Source: Fusobacteriia bacterium 4572_74 | Lineage (GTDB): Bacteria; Fusobacteriota; Fusobacteriia; Fusobacteriales; Fusobacteriaceae | Direction: 5' to 3' | Assembly: GCA_002084825.1 (NCBI GenBank) | Contig: NBMF01000004.1 | Span: 1-45,827 of the forward strand | Length of the DNA: 45,827 nt | Shown here: positions 1 through 7,297 of the stretch, piece after piece | Layout: every line of letters begins with the position of its first letter | Position numbering within the stretch: the first letter of the stretch is position 1 | Position numbers and translations under genes: made by a program | Notes under the pieces: model-generated | What the model saw: only the letters and a program-made list of their open reading frames with translations | Database searches by the model: none | Told to the model about the DNA's origin: nothing

Positions 1-119
1 TCACAGTCAACAGGAAAAACTTCGGTTACAGGTACTTTTACAAATTGAGCAAAAGCACCGTCAAAATCAGAAGCCATCCAGAGATTTTTTTTCTTTTTTT
101 CATAATTTATCCCATTTTT
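1..119 (-). pseudogene. Zinc alcohol dehydrogenase-like fragment at window edge
   Basis: Reading the minus strand toward base 1, the frame gives the peptide SDFDGAFAQFVKVPVTEVFP. This matches the internal 'DGGFAEYVxVP' stretch of zinc-dependent MDR alcohol dehydrogenases, which normally lies around residue 110-140. Here an in-frame TAA sits about 15 codons upstream (120-122), and only about 60 bp separate that stop from the end of the permease gene, so the N-terminal catalytic part cannot be present. An in-frame ATG exists at 75-77 but has no ribosome binding site. I read it as a 5'-truncated remnant continuing out of the window. The family match is from memory and rests on about 25 residues. 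Confidence 0.4.
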
Positions 120-179
120 TTATATTTCTAAGTAACTCGACTTTACAAAAAATTAAAGATAGTAAATATATATATATTA

Positions 180-1403
180 TTATATATTCTTAGGAAGAAC
201 TTTATTTAAAACTACTCCTACAATAGCGGCTACTGCTAGACCAGATAGAGATATAGTCCCCCAAAGAACTACATTATTAATAGCTATTCCTAAAACAAAG
301 ATAAGTGATGCAATGATTAAATTTCTTGAGTGAGCAAAATCTAAGTTAGCTTCAATCAATGTTCTTACTCCTACACTTGAGATCATTCCAAATAAGATGA
401 TAGATATTCCTCCCATAACAGGTGTGGGAATAGTCTGTAAAACAGCACCAAATTTGCCTATAAATGATAATATAATAGCATATACAGCTGCAATTCTAAG
501 AACAGCAGGGTCATATACTTTGGTAACTGCTAAAACACCGGTATTTTCACCATAAGTCGTATTGGCTGGTCCACCAATAAGTCCAGCAAAAAGTGTAGCT
601 ATTCCATCTCCTAACATAGTTCTGTGGATTCCAGGGTCATCAAAGAAGTTTTTTCCAACAACAGCACCATTAGTTGTGATGTCTCCAATATGTTCTATGA
701 ATACTACCATAGCTATAGGAGCTATTGCTATAACAGATGTCCATGAAAACTTAGGTATAGTTGTAAGATCTTTTAGAGCACTATCTGTAAATCCAATCCA
801 TTTAGCATTAGTAATGGGAGTAAAATCTACTAAGCCAAGTAAAACTGCTAATGTATAACCAACTATAACTGAAACAAGGATAGGAACTAATCTAAAGAAA
901 GATTTTTCTAAAACAGATATTATTACCATGGTAGTAACGACAACGACAGCAATAATTAATCCCTTTAGTTCAAATGTACCATTGTTATATCCAATCATAT
1001 TTAGAGCAACTGGACTCATTCTAAGACCGATAACCATGATGATAGGACCGACAACTATTGGAGGGAAAAATGATTTTACTTTTTCAACACCAAATACCAT
1101 AATGATTATAGACATCAAAATATAGATAAGCCCTGCCGATATAACACCTGCCTTTACAGCTCCTATACCATCGTGCTTTAAAACTAAAGAGATAGCTCCA
1201 ATGAATGCAAAACTAGAACCTAAAAATACAGGGACAATTTTTTTTGTACAAAGATGAAATAATAGTGTACCTCCACCTGCAGCTAATAGTGCGATAGATG
1301 GATTAAGCCCGGTTAAGAATGGTACCAATACAGTAGCCCCAAACATAGCTAGTACATGTTGTAACCCCAATAAGTATTTTGTTTTTCCATTAATTTTGTG
1401 CAT
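180..1403 (-). CDS. uraA: Uracil permease (NCS2 family)
   Basis: Inner-membrane proton-coupled uracil importer of the NCS2 (UraA/xanthine permease) family, about 407 aa with many hydrophobic segments. Family hallmarks include GLQHVLAMFGATVLVPFLTG near the N-terminus, the mid-protein GPIIMVIGLRMSP, and the substrate-site region EHIGDITTNGAV followed by GGPANTTYGENTG. The ORF track starts at a TTG (1433), but an AGGAGG (1416-1421) lies inside that extension, so I take the ATG at 1403 (MHKINGKTKY) as the true start. It follows the thioesterase gene by 48 bp and probably depends on that gene's promoter, with a terminator-like hairpin between them. Uracil rather than xanthine is inferred from overall resemblance. 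Confidence 0.88.
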   Translation of the reverse strand: MHKINGKTKYLLGLQHVLAMFGATVLVPFLTGLNPSIALLAAGGGTLLFHLCTKKIVPVFLGSSFAFIGAISLVLKHDGIGAVKAGVISAGLIYILMSIIIMVFGVEKVKSFFPPIVVGPIIMVIGLRMSPVALNMIGYNNGTFELKGLIIAVVVVTTMVIISVLEKSFFRLVPILVSVIVGYTLAVLLGLVDFTPITNAKWIGFTDSALKDLTTIPKFSWTSVIAIAPIAMVVFIEHIGDITTNGAVVGKNFFDDPGIHRTMLGDGIATLFAGLIGGPANTTYGENTGVLAVTKVYDPAVLRIAAVYAIILSFIGKFGAVLQTIPTPVMGGISIILFGMISSVGVRTLIEANLDFAHSRNLIIASLIFVLGIAINNVVLWGTISLSGLAVAAIVGVVLNKVLPKNI

Positions 1404-1431
1404 TTTTTTATCAATCCTCCTAATTTTTTTC

Positions 1432-1460
1432 AAAAAAAAAGATAGTAAAACCTATCTTTT
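1432..1460 (-). terminator. Terminator-like hairpin between thioesterase and uraA
   Basis: On the minus strand AAAAGATAG and CTATCTTTT form a 9-bp stem with a 6-nt loop, followed by an unbroken T run. The thioesterase stop codon TAG lies inside the stem. The hairpin ends only about 10 bp before the uraA Shine-Dalgarno sequence, so it could attenuate read-through into uraA. The stem is AT-rich and weak. Confidence 0.55.
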
Positions 1461-1832
1461 AATTAATTTATTTATGAATTTTTCTTTATTGACAATAAAT
1501 CTGTCATGGAAACAACTTCCTATAATAGTTTCTTCGTGGATTACAACAATTTCGAAAGAAAGTTTTTTTCCATCGATATTATTCAGTGTAGCAATACAAT
1601 TTAATTTATCTCCTACTAAATTAGCTTTTAGATGTTTAGCATTTATAGATATACCTACTGTGGTATTTTCTTTATCTAAGTATTTTTCAACACTAAGAAA
1701 TGCAGTTTTTTCCATAAAAGCAATTAAATTTGGAGTAGAAAAAACATCTAATCCGCCAGATTCCATTTTAATAGCAGTTTCTGATGGGCTTATAATTTTT
1801 TCTAATGTATAAGATAGATCTTTTTTTAACAT
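1452..1832 (-). CDS. FlK-like hotdog-fold thioesterase
   Basis: A 126-aa protein resembling the fluoroacetyl-CoA thioesterase (FlK) branch of hotdog-fold acyl-CoA thioesterases. The three FlK catalytic residues (Thr42, Glu50, His76) have counterparts at Thr33 (FSTPN), Glu41 (AFMEK) and His67 (AKHLKA) with identical spacings of 8 and 26 residues. The Phe that gates the FlK pocket is not matched (a Gly lies at that spacing), so the substrate is probably an ordinary short acyl-CoA. A GAGGAGG precedes the ATG. It is the first gene after a strong promoter and lies upstream of the uracil permease; no functional link between the two is obvious. Confidence 0.75.
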   Translation of the reverse strand: MLKKDLSYTLEKIISPSETAIKMESGGLDVFSTPNLIAFMEKTAFLSVEKYLDKENTTVGISINAKHLKANLVGDKLNCIATLNNIDGKKLSFEIVVIHEETIIGSCFHDRFIVNKEKFINKLIKR

Positions 1833-1863
1833 TATATTACCTCCTCTACTTTAAACTTTTGAA

Positions 1864-1892
1864 ATTATACTCTATTTATTTATAAATGTCAA
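1864..1892 (-). promoter_or_regulatory. Sigma70 promoter for thioesterase-uraA
   Basis: On the minus strand TTGACA (1887-1892) is followed after exactly 17 bp by TATAAT (1864-1869), a full consensus match, about 35 bp upstream of the thioesterase start. Confidence 0.85.
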
Positions 1893-1964
1893 CGATTAAA
1901 TTCTAAAAAAAATAGTGGTACCCATTATTAATATAAAGATTCTTAGATTAATAAATAAAATCTA

Positions 1965-1993
1965 TTGAATAAGCTTAAAATTAGAGATATACT
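1965..1993 (+). promoter_or_regulatory. Probable promoter for pepF-like gene
   Basis: TTGAAT (1965-1970), a 17-bp spacer and TATACT (1988-1993) lie about 115 bp upstream of the peptidase ATG, in the divergent gap between the thioesterase and peptidase genes. Confidence 0.6.
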
Positions 1994-2109
1994 AGTAATA
2001 AGAGAAAATTAAAGTCAAAAAAATATATTATCATTGGAATGAACGACTAGAAGTTTCAAAATATTTTTTAATTGAATATAAAAAAAGAAAGATGAGGAGG
2101 ATAAAATGT

Positions 2110-4068
2110 ATGAAAAAAAGGATTTTAATATTAACTGGAATTTTGGCATTGGGGATAGTATCCCATTTCTATATAAGTCAAAATTATAAAAGAAAAGAAA
2201 AAAAAATAATTTCACAAAATATAGAAGAGAAAAAAGTTGGAATTAAGGAGGCAGCGATAGAGGTGAAAAATAAATATAAATATAACTGGAATTTAGATGA
2301 TATATATAGTGACTGGGCCCTATGGGAAAAAGATTTTAGTAATATGGATAAAATGATGGACAAAATTAATAAATATAAGGGAAAGATATCTAAAAATCCT
2401 AAAACTTTTATAGAATTTTTAAAATCGCAGGAGGAAGTGGATATTTTATCTTATAAAGTTTATCTATACCCAAATATGAAAAAAGATTTGGATGGGGCAG
2501 ATAAAAAAGCTGGAAAAAATCTCCAACGTATCATAACGTTATTTGGACAATATAGTACTTCTACAGCTTGGGTAACACCGGAAATTTTAACTATTCCAAA
2601 GGAAACTATGATTAGCTGGATAGAGAAAAATCAAGAACTGAAACCATATGAATTTAATTTGATGGAGCTTTATAGATTGCAAGGGCATATATTAGATGCA
2701 AAATCAGAAAAATTGATTTCTTATTACAGCCAGTATCAAGGAACTCCTAAGAGTATATATTCGGAATTGTCTACCACTGATATTAAGTTTGGTGATGTAG
2801 AATTTAAAGACGGAACAAGATTGCCTATGACTTATGGGAATTATAGTAAGGTTATGGCAACTAATATGGATCAAGAAGAAAGAAAGAAAGCTTTTGACAC
2901 TCACTATAAAACTTTCGAGGACTATAAAAATACCTATGGTGCGATCTATAGAAGTTCACTGCAAAGAGATTTTGCAGTGACTCAAACAAGGAATTATAGT
3001 TCTACTTTGGAGGCTGCTTTAGAACAAAATAATATACCAACTTCGGTATACGAAAATTTAATAGAAGTAGCTAAAACAAATAGTGAACCATTGAAGAGAT
3101 ATGCAAGACTTCGAAAGAAAATATTAGGATTAGAAAGTTACCATAGTTATGATGGTTCGATTCCATTGGTTGATTTTCAAAAACAATATGAATATGATGA
3201 TGCAAAACAATATGTATATGATTCTGTAGCTCCTTTGGGAAAAGATTACAGCAGTAAGATGAAAACAGCTATAAGTGATGGATGGATCGACGTTTACGAA
3301 AGTAAGGGTAAGAGGAGTGGTGCATACTCCGTAGGAGTGTATGGAGTTCATCCATATATGCTCATGAATTATAATAAGACTTTGGACAATGTATTTACAC
3401 TGGCTCATGAACTAGGTCATACCATGCATACCCTGCTTTCTAGTGAGAATCAGCCATTTGCAACTCATGACTATACTATCTTTGTAGCTGAAGTAGCATC
3501 TACATTTAATGAGAGGCTGTTACTCGATCATATGTTAAAAAATACTGTGGATCCTAAGGAAAAGATCATGTTATTACAACAGGCTATTAGGGGGATAACT
3601 GGAACATTTTATTTTCAATCTCTTTTGGCTGATTACGAGCTGCAGGCACATAGATTGGTGGAAGAAGGGAAACCTGTAACCCCAGATGTCTTGAGTAAAA
3701 TTATGGTAGACCTATTCAGAGAATATTATGGAGATACTATAGAAACCGACAAGGTAATGGAAGTTTTGTGGGCTAGAATACCACATTTCTTTAATTCACC
3801 TTATTATGTATATCAATATGCTACTTGTTTTGCTTCCTCATCGGTGTTTTATGACAAGATAACTAATGAAAACTATAGCTCAGAAGAGAAATCGGATGCT
3901 CTAGAAAAATATCTTACTCTGTTAAAATCAGGTGGAAATGATAATCCTATGAATCAGTTGAAAAAAGCAGGTGTAGATCTGTCTAAGAAAGAGACTGTAG
4001 AAGCTGTAACTAAGGATTTAGATAAACTCTTAGATCAATTGGAGGAAGAAATAAATAAACTAGATTAA
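2110..4068 (+). CDS. pepF: Oligoendopeptidase F (M3B) with N-terminal membrane anchor
   Basis: Zinc metallopeptidase of family M3B that cleaves oligopeptides. The zinc motif HELGH (about His433-His437) is present in LAHELGHTMHTLL, followed by the glutamate-bearing FVAEVASTFNE, as in PepF. An AGGAGG at 2095-2100 lies inside the track's first codons, so the ATG at 2110 is the likely start (652 aa). Unlike typical cytoplasmic PepF, the N-terminus MKKRILILTGILALGIVSHF looks like a signal peptide or signal anchor, followed by a charged linker before the catalytic domain begins around KYNWNLDDIY. This suggests an extracytoplasmic, membrane-tethered peptidase. It has its own promoter and a terminator, so it appears monocistronic. 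Confidence 0.88.
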   Translation: MKKRILILTGILALGIVSHFYISQNYKRKEKKIISQNIEEKKVGIKEAAIEVKNKYKYNWNLDDIYSDWALWEKDFSNMDKMMDKINKYKGKISKNPKTFIEFLKSQEEVDILSYKVYLYPNMKKDLDGADKKAGKNLQRIITLFGQYSTSTAWVTPEILTIPKETMISWIEKNQELKPYEFNLMELYRLQGHILDAKSEKLISYYSQYQGTPKSIYSELSTTDIKFGDVEFKDGTRLPMTYGNYSKVMATNMDQEERKKAFDTHYKTFEDYKNTYGAIYRSSLQRDFAVTQTRNYSSTLEAALEQNNIPTSVYENLIEVAKTNSEPLKRYARLRKKILGLESYHSYDGSIPLVDFQKQYEYDDAKQYVYDSVAPLGKDYSSKMKTAISDGWIDVYESKGKRSGAYSVGVYGVHPYMLMNYNKTLDNVFTLAHELGHTMHTLLSSENQPFATHDYTIFVAEVASTFNERLLLDHMLKNTVDPKEKIMLLQQAIRGITGTFYFQSLLADYELQAHRLVEEGKPVTPDVLSKIMVDLFREYYGDTIETDKVMEVLWARIPHFFNSPYYVYQYATCFASSSVFYDKITNENYSSEEKSDALEKYLTLLKSGGNDNPMNQLKKAGVDLSKKETVEAVTKDLDKLLDQLEEEINKLD

Positions 4069-4086
4069 TAAAAAATGTTAATATTT

Positions 4087-4120
4087 AAGGGCAGATAAAA
4101 TCTGTCCTTTCTTATTCTTT
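4087..4120 (+). terminator. Rho-independent terminator after pepF
   Basis: AAGGGCAGA and TCTGTCCTT form a 9-bp stem (one G-T pair) around a TAAAA loop, followed by a T-rich tract. It lies 19 bp after the peptidase stop. Confidence 0.8.
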
Positions 4121-4177
4121 GGAAAATAATATTTACAAAGGTACCATTAAAATAAATATACTTAAGGTGTTTTTTTA

Positions 4178-4186
4178 TGCTAAACT
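4178..4186 (+). promoter_or_regulatory. Possible extended -10 promoter for sppA
   Basis: TGC followed by TAAACT resembles an extended -10 element 40 bp upstream of the sppA start. An alternative TTTACA/TATACT pair just upstream (4132-4162) has a poor 19-bp spacer. Which is used cannot be told from sequence. Confidence 0.35.
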
Positions 4187-4225
4187 AAAGTAGGTAAAAT
4201 AATAAATATAACGATGAGGTGTAAA

Positions 4226-5935
4226 ATGAAAATGATCTTAAAATATATAGGGAAAATTATTTTGTTTTTTTCTAAACAAATATTACAGGCAACCTTAGTA
4301 GTGATAATATTTTTAGCTATTATAGCAGGAATCTTGACTGCTACTTTAACTGAGTATAAAAAAGAAGTTGTAATTGAAAAAAATACATATTTAGAACTTG
4401 ATTTTTCTAAAGGAATAGTTGAAAAAGATGGAGGAGAATTATTTGAATTAGAAAAACCTCTAAGACTATATCAGGTATTAGAGGGAATAAAAGAGGCTTC
4501 GAAGGAACCAAATATAGATGGAATATATATCGATATTGACCATGTAGAACTTTCGGCTAATAATATAGAAGAAATTGGTGAAGCACTCGATAAATTTAAA
4601 AAAAGTGGGAAAAAAGTCTATGCTTTTACTAGAAATATAGATAATCAAAATTATAGACTGGGAATATATGCTACAAAAATAGTTATGCCACCGACTCAAT
4701 CGGCTATGATAGATCTAAGTGGATACTACAGAGAATTTAATTATTTTAAAGGATTAGCTGACTATATAGGCATAAAATTTAATGTAATACACATAGGAGA
4801 TTATAAAGCTTATGGAGAGCAATATTCAAAGGGAAAGATGTCAAAAGAGTTTAAAAAAGATATTAAAAGGATATATGACAGAATATATAATGATAGGATA
4901 GAAGAAATATCAAAAAGAAGAAATATAGAAAAAATTGCAATGAATAGAGCCATATTAGATGGAGAATTGGTTATGAAAAACCCGATATATGGTAAAAAAA
5001 TAGGCCTTATAGATGGACTTAGCTATCAGAGTGAATTTGATAAAAAATATGAAGTGAGAAATAAAATAGCTTTAAAAGATTATTTGACTACTATTAAAAA
5101 TACAGAAAAAAAAGAAAAAATTGCATTAATATATGCTTCCGGGGATATAGTTTATGATAGAGCTTTTGGGAATGAAAATAGTATAGATATAGAAAGTATG
5201 AAAAATGAGCTGAAAAAAGCAGATGAAGATAAAGAAGTGAAAGGAATAGTGTTAAGAGTAAATTCTCCAGGTGGCTCAGCACTTGTTTCTGAAATAATCC
5301 ATCATGAGATATCTAAACTGACTAAACCGATCTATGTGTCTATGGGAGGAGTAGCAGCATCAGGAGGTTATTATATATCTACAGGAGCCAAAAAAATATT
5401 TGCTACGAGATCAACTATAACAGGATCTATAGGAGTGGTATCTATAATTCCTGAGATAAGCGGATTGGTCAAAAAAACTATGGTAAATATAGAAAGAATA
5501 GAAAAAGGTAGATATTCCGGGATGAATTCATTGACTGCGAAGATGACACCAGGAGAAGTTAAAAAGGTAAGAATATCTAGTCTAGGAGTATACAACGAAT
5601 TTAAAAATAGAGTAAGTTTAGGAAGAAAGATTCCTTTAGATAAATTGGAAAAAATAGCAGGTGGTAGAATTTGGTTAGGAGAAGAGGGTGTAGAAAATGG
5701 ACTGGTAGATGAAATTGGTGGACTTCAAACTACCATAAAAACTCTAGCAACAGACCTAAAATTAGGAGATTATCAAGTAGTTGAAATAACAGAGAAAAAA
5801 AGAATGTATGAGATGATATTAAAATATAAAAATATATATAGCAAGGTGAAAAATTTTATAGGTACACCTATGATAGAAGCCACACGATTTGAAGTGAAAA
5901 AACCACTTTTATTGATGCCCTATGAATTTAATTAA
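4226..5935 (+). CDS. sppA: Signal peptide peptidase SppA, 67K type
   Basis: Membrane-bound serine protease of family S49 that degrades cleaved signal peptides. About 569 aa places it in the long, two-domain form. An N-terminal membrane segment (about residues 15-40, LVVIIFLAIIAGILTA) is followed by the tandem S49 domains. The catalytic lysine is in GDYKAYGEQ (about K194) and the nucleophile serine in VAASGGYY (about S379), the Lys/Ser dyad being split between domains as in E. coli SppA. A GAGGTG at 4216-4221 overlaps the track's upstream ATG, so a start at 4226 or the next ATG at 4232 is preferred. It lies after the membrane-anchored PepF-like gene, and both could act on signal peptide fragments. 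Confidence 0.9.
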   Translation: MKMILKYIGKIILFFSKQILQATLVVIIFLAIIAGILTATLTEYKKEVVIEKNTYLELDFSKGIVEKDGGELFELEKPLRLYQVLEGIKEASKEPNIDGIYIDIDHVELSANNIEEIGEALDKFKKSGKKVYAFTRNIDNQNYRLGIYATKIVMPPTQSAMIDLSGYYREFNYFKGLADYIGIKFNVIHIGDYKAYGEQYSKGKMSKEFKKDIKRIYDRIYNDRIEEISKRRNIEKIAMNRAILDGELVMKNPIYGKKIGLIDGLSYQSEFDKKYEVRNKIALKDYLTTIKNTEKKEKIALIYASGDIVYDRAFGNENSIDIESMKNELKKADEDKEVKGIVLRVNSPGGSALVSEIIHHEISKLTKPIYVSMGGVAASGGYYISTGAKKIFATRSTITGSIGVVSIIPEISGLVKKTMVNIERIEKGRYSGMNSLTAKMTPGEVKKVRISSLGVYNEFKNRVSLGRKIPLDKLEKIAGGRIWLGEEGVENGLVDEIGGLQTTIKTLATDLKLGDYQVVEITEKKRMYEMILKYKNIYSKVKNFIGTPMIEATRFEVKKPLLLMPYEFN

Positions 5936-5950
5936 ATTATTGACATTCTC

Positions 5951-6030
5951 CCTATACTTTTAAGAGACAATAATCATTTATTATAGGGTAACATCAATAT
6001 TATTATTAATGAATAATAATTTGTTTTAAA
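5951..6030 (+). other. AT-rich inverted repeats after sppA
   Basis: CCCTATA and TATAGGG pair across about 28 nt, followed by ATTATTATT and AATAATAAT flanking a 4-nt loop and then TTGTTTT. These may be a weak terminator for sppA; the second stem is purely A/T and therefore doubtful. Confidence 0.3.
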
Positions 6031-6103
6031 AATTAAGAATGTTGTCATAAAGAATCAAGAAATGTATTTAAATAAAGAAAATGAAAAAAGGGAGGAACAA
6101 CAA

Positions 6104-6463
6104 TTGGTTAGAAAAATTAAATCTAAAGGAAATAAAGTGGCAGGAAATCAAGGAGATATCTTAAAGCAGGCACAAGTAATGCAACAAAAAATGTTAGAAA
6201 TTCAAGAGGAATTAAAAGGTAAAGAATTAGAAACTTCAGTGGGTGGAGGAGCAGTAAACGTTAAGATTAATGGACAAAAAGAGATTCTTTCAATAAATAT
6301 TTCAGATGAAATCTTAAAGGAAGCTGTAGAAGATAACGATAAAGAGATGTTAGAGGATCTTATTGTATCAGCAGTCGCAGAAGCAATGAGACAAGCTGAA
6401 GAATTGGCAGAAAAAGAGATGTCATCAGTAACTGGTGGAATGAATATTCCAGGATTATTCTAA
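6104..6463 (+). CDS. YbaB/EbfC family nucleoid-associated protein
   Basis: Small DNA-binding, nucleoid-associated protein of the YbaB/EbfC family, normally a dimer of about 105-115 aa. Features seen are the N-terminal helix with ILKQAQVMQQKMLEIQEEL, the central strand motif ETSVGGGAVNVKINGQ, and the C-terminal helix ending MSSVTGGMNIPGLF, all typical. The ORF track starts at an ATG at 6062, but GGGAGG (6090-6095) is followed after 8 nt by an in-frame TTG at 6104. That start gives 119 aa and a normal family length, so I choose it. The usual neighbours dnaX and recR are absent here. Confidence 0.9.
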   Translation: MVRKIKSKGNKVAGNQGDILKQAQVMQQKMLEIQEELKGKELETSVGGGAVNVKINGQKEILSINISDEILKEAVEDNDKEMLEDLIVSAVAEAMRQAEELAEKEMSSVTGGMNIPGLF

Positions 6464-6484
6464 AAATAATTTCAAATTATATTT

Positions 6485-6512
6485 AAAAGAGCTTTTGAGC
6501 TCTTTTTTTTGT
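6485..6512 (+). terminator. Rho-independent terminator after ybaB
   Basis: AAAAGAGCT and AGCTCTTTT form a 9-bp perfect stem with a 4-nt loop and a run of T residues. Confidence 0.9.
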
Positions 6513-6551
6513 ATAATATTATGTTAATTTTTTTTGATTTACTGTGATTAT

Positions 6552-6583
6552 TTGCTGGGAATATAAAAAAGTTGTGCTATAAT
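6552..6583 (+). promoter_or_regulatory. Extended -10 promoter for acyltransferase-metG-galU
   Basis: TGC plus TATAAT (6575-6583) form an extended -10 about 50 bp upstream of the acyltransferase ATG. No good -35 is visible (a TTGCTG lies 20 bp away). Confidence 0.6.
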
Positions 6584-6634
6584 ATAGTGGTATAACTAAA
6601 TTTTATAGTTAGTAAAGGAATAGGGAGTGAATCG

Positions 6635-7267
6635 ATGAAGGAACAGAAAAAGTATAAGATATTTGGACTACTGATCTACTATATCTTAAGAATTTTATCT
6701 AAGACTTATAAAGTTGAAAAAATAAGTGCCAAAGGAGTTATGGATGAAAATGCTGTATATGTTTCCTGGCATAATAAAATAGTTCCTATCACTGTGATTT
6801 TGGATAAATTAAAAAAAAAAGCAGCTCTTGCTAGTGCTTCTAAAGATGGTGAATTAATAAGTGTGCCTTTAGAAAAATTTGGATACAAGGTGGTCAGAGG
6901 TTCTAGTGGAAGAGATGGTGCTAAAGGTCTTTTGAAGATGGTTAAATTTTTAAAAGAAGGATATATTGTCGGAACGCCAGTAGATGGACCCAAAGGGCCT
7001 GTATATAAAGTGAAACCTGGGATGTTATTTTTGGCTCAAAAATCTGGTAAAGCAATAATACCAATTGGAGCAGCTTCAAAAAGTAAGTGGGTATTTTCTA
7101 AGACTTGGGATAAGATAGAGCTACCAAAACCATTTTCTAAGATAGTGTGTATCTTGGGAGAGCCGATATATATAAAACCTGATGAAGATTTAAAGGAAGT
7201 TGCAGAAGAGGTAGAAAAAATATTGTTAAATTTAGACAAAAGAGCAATGAGAAGGTTAGAGCTGTAA
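6635..7267 (+). CDS. DUF374 lysophospholipid acyltransferase-like protein
   Basis: A 210-aa member of the DUF374 group within the LPLAT acyltransferase superfamily, probably acting on a lipid or lipid A-like acceptor at the cytoplasmic membrane. The family signature is seen as VSWHNKIVPIT, ASASKDGELISVPLEKFGY, VVRGSSGRDGAKGLL, and TPVDGPKGPVYKVKPGMLFLA. A hydrophobic N-terminus (FGLLIYYILRIL) may be membrane-associated. It is the first gene after a promoter and lies 30 bp ahead of metG. The exact acyl acceptor is unknown. Confidence 0.8.
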   Translation: MKEQKKYKIFGLLIYYILRILSKTYKVEKISAKGVMDENAVYVSWHNKIVPITVILDKLKKKAALASASKDGELISVPLEKFGYKVVRGSSGRDGAKGLLKMVKFLKEGYIVGTPVDGPKGPVYKVKPGMLFLAQKSGKAIIPIGAASKSKWVFSKTWDKIELPKPFSKIVCILGEPIYIKPDEDLKEVAEEVEKILLNLDKRAMRRLEL

Positions 7268-7297
7268 AAAAATATTAGAAATAGAAGGAGATATATT

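Noticed and set aside
562-858. Plus-strand ORFs inside uraA and similar antisense ORFs (for example 36057-36380, 32823-33167)
   Set aside because: They lie antisense to well-supported genes, have no ribosome sites and show composition typical of shadows.
180-1433. uraA starting at TTG 1433
   Set aside because: The AGGAGG ribosome site lies within this extension; the ATG at 1403 fits better.
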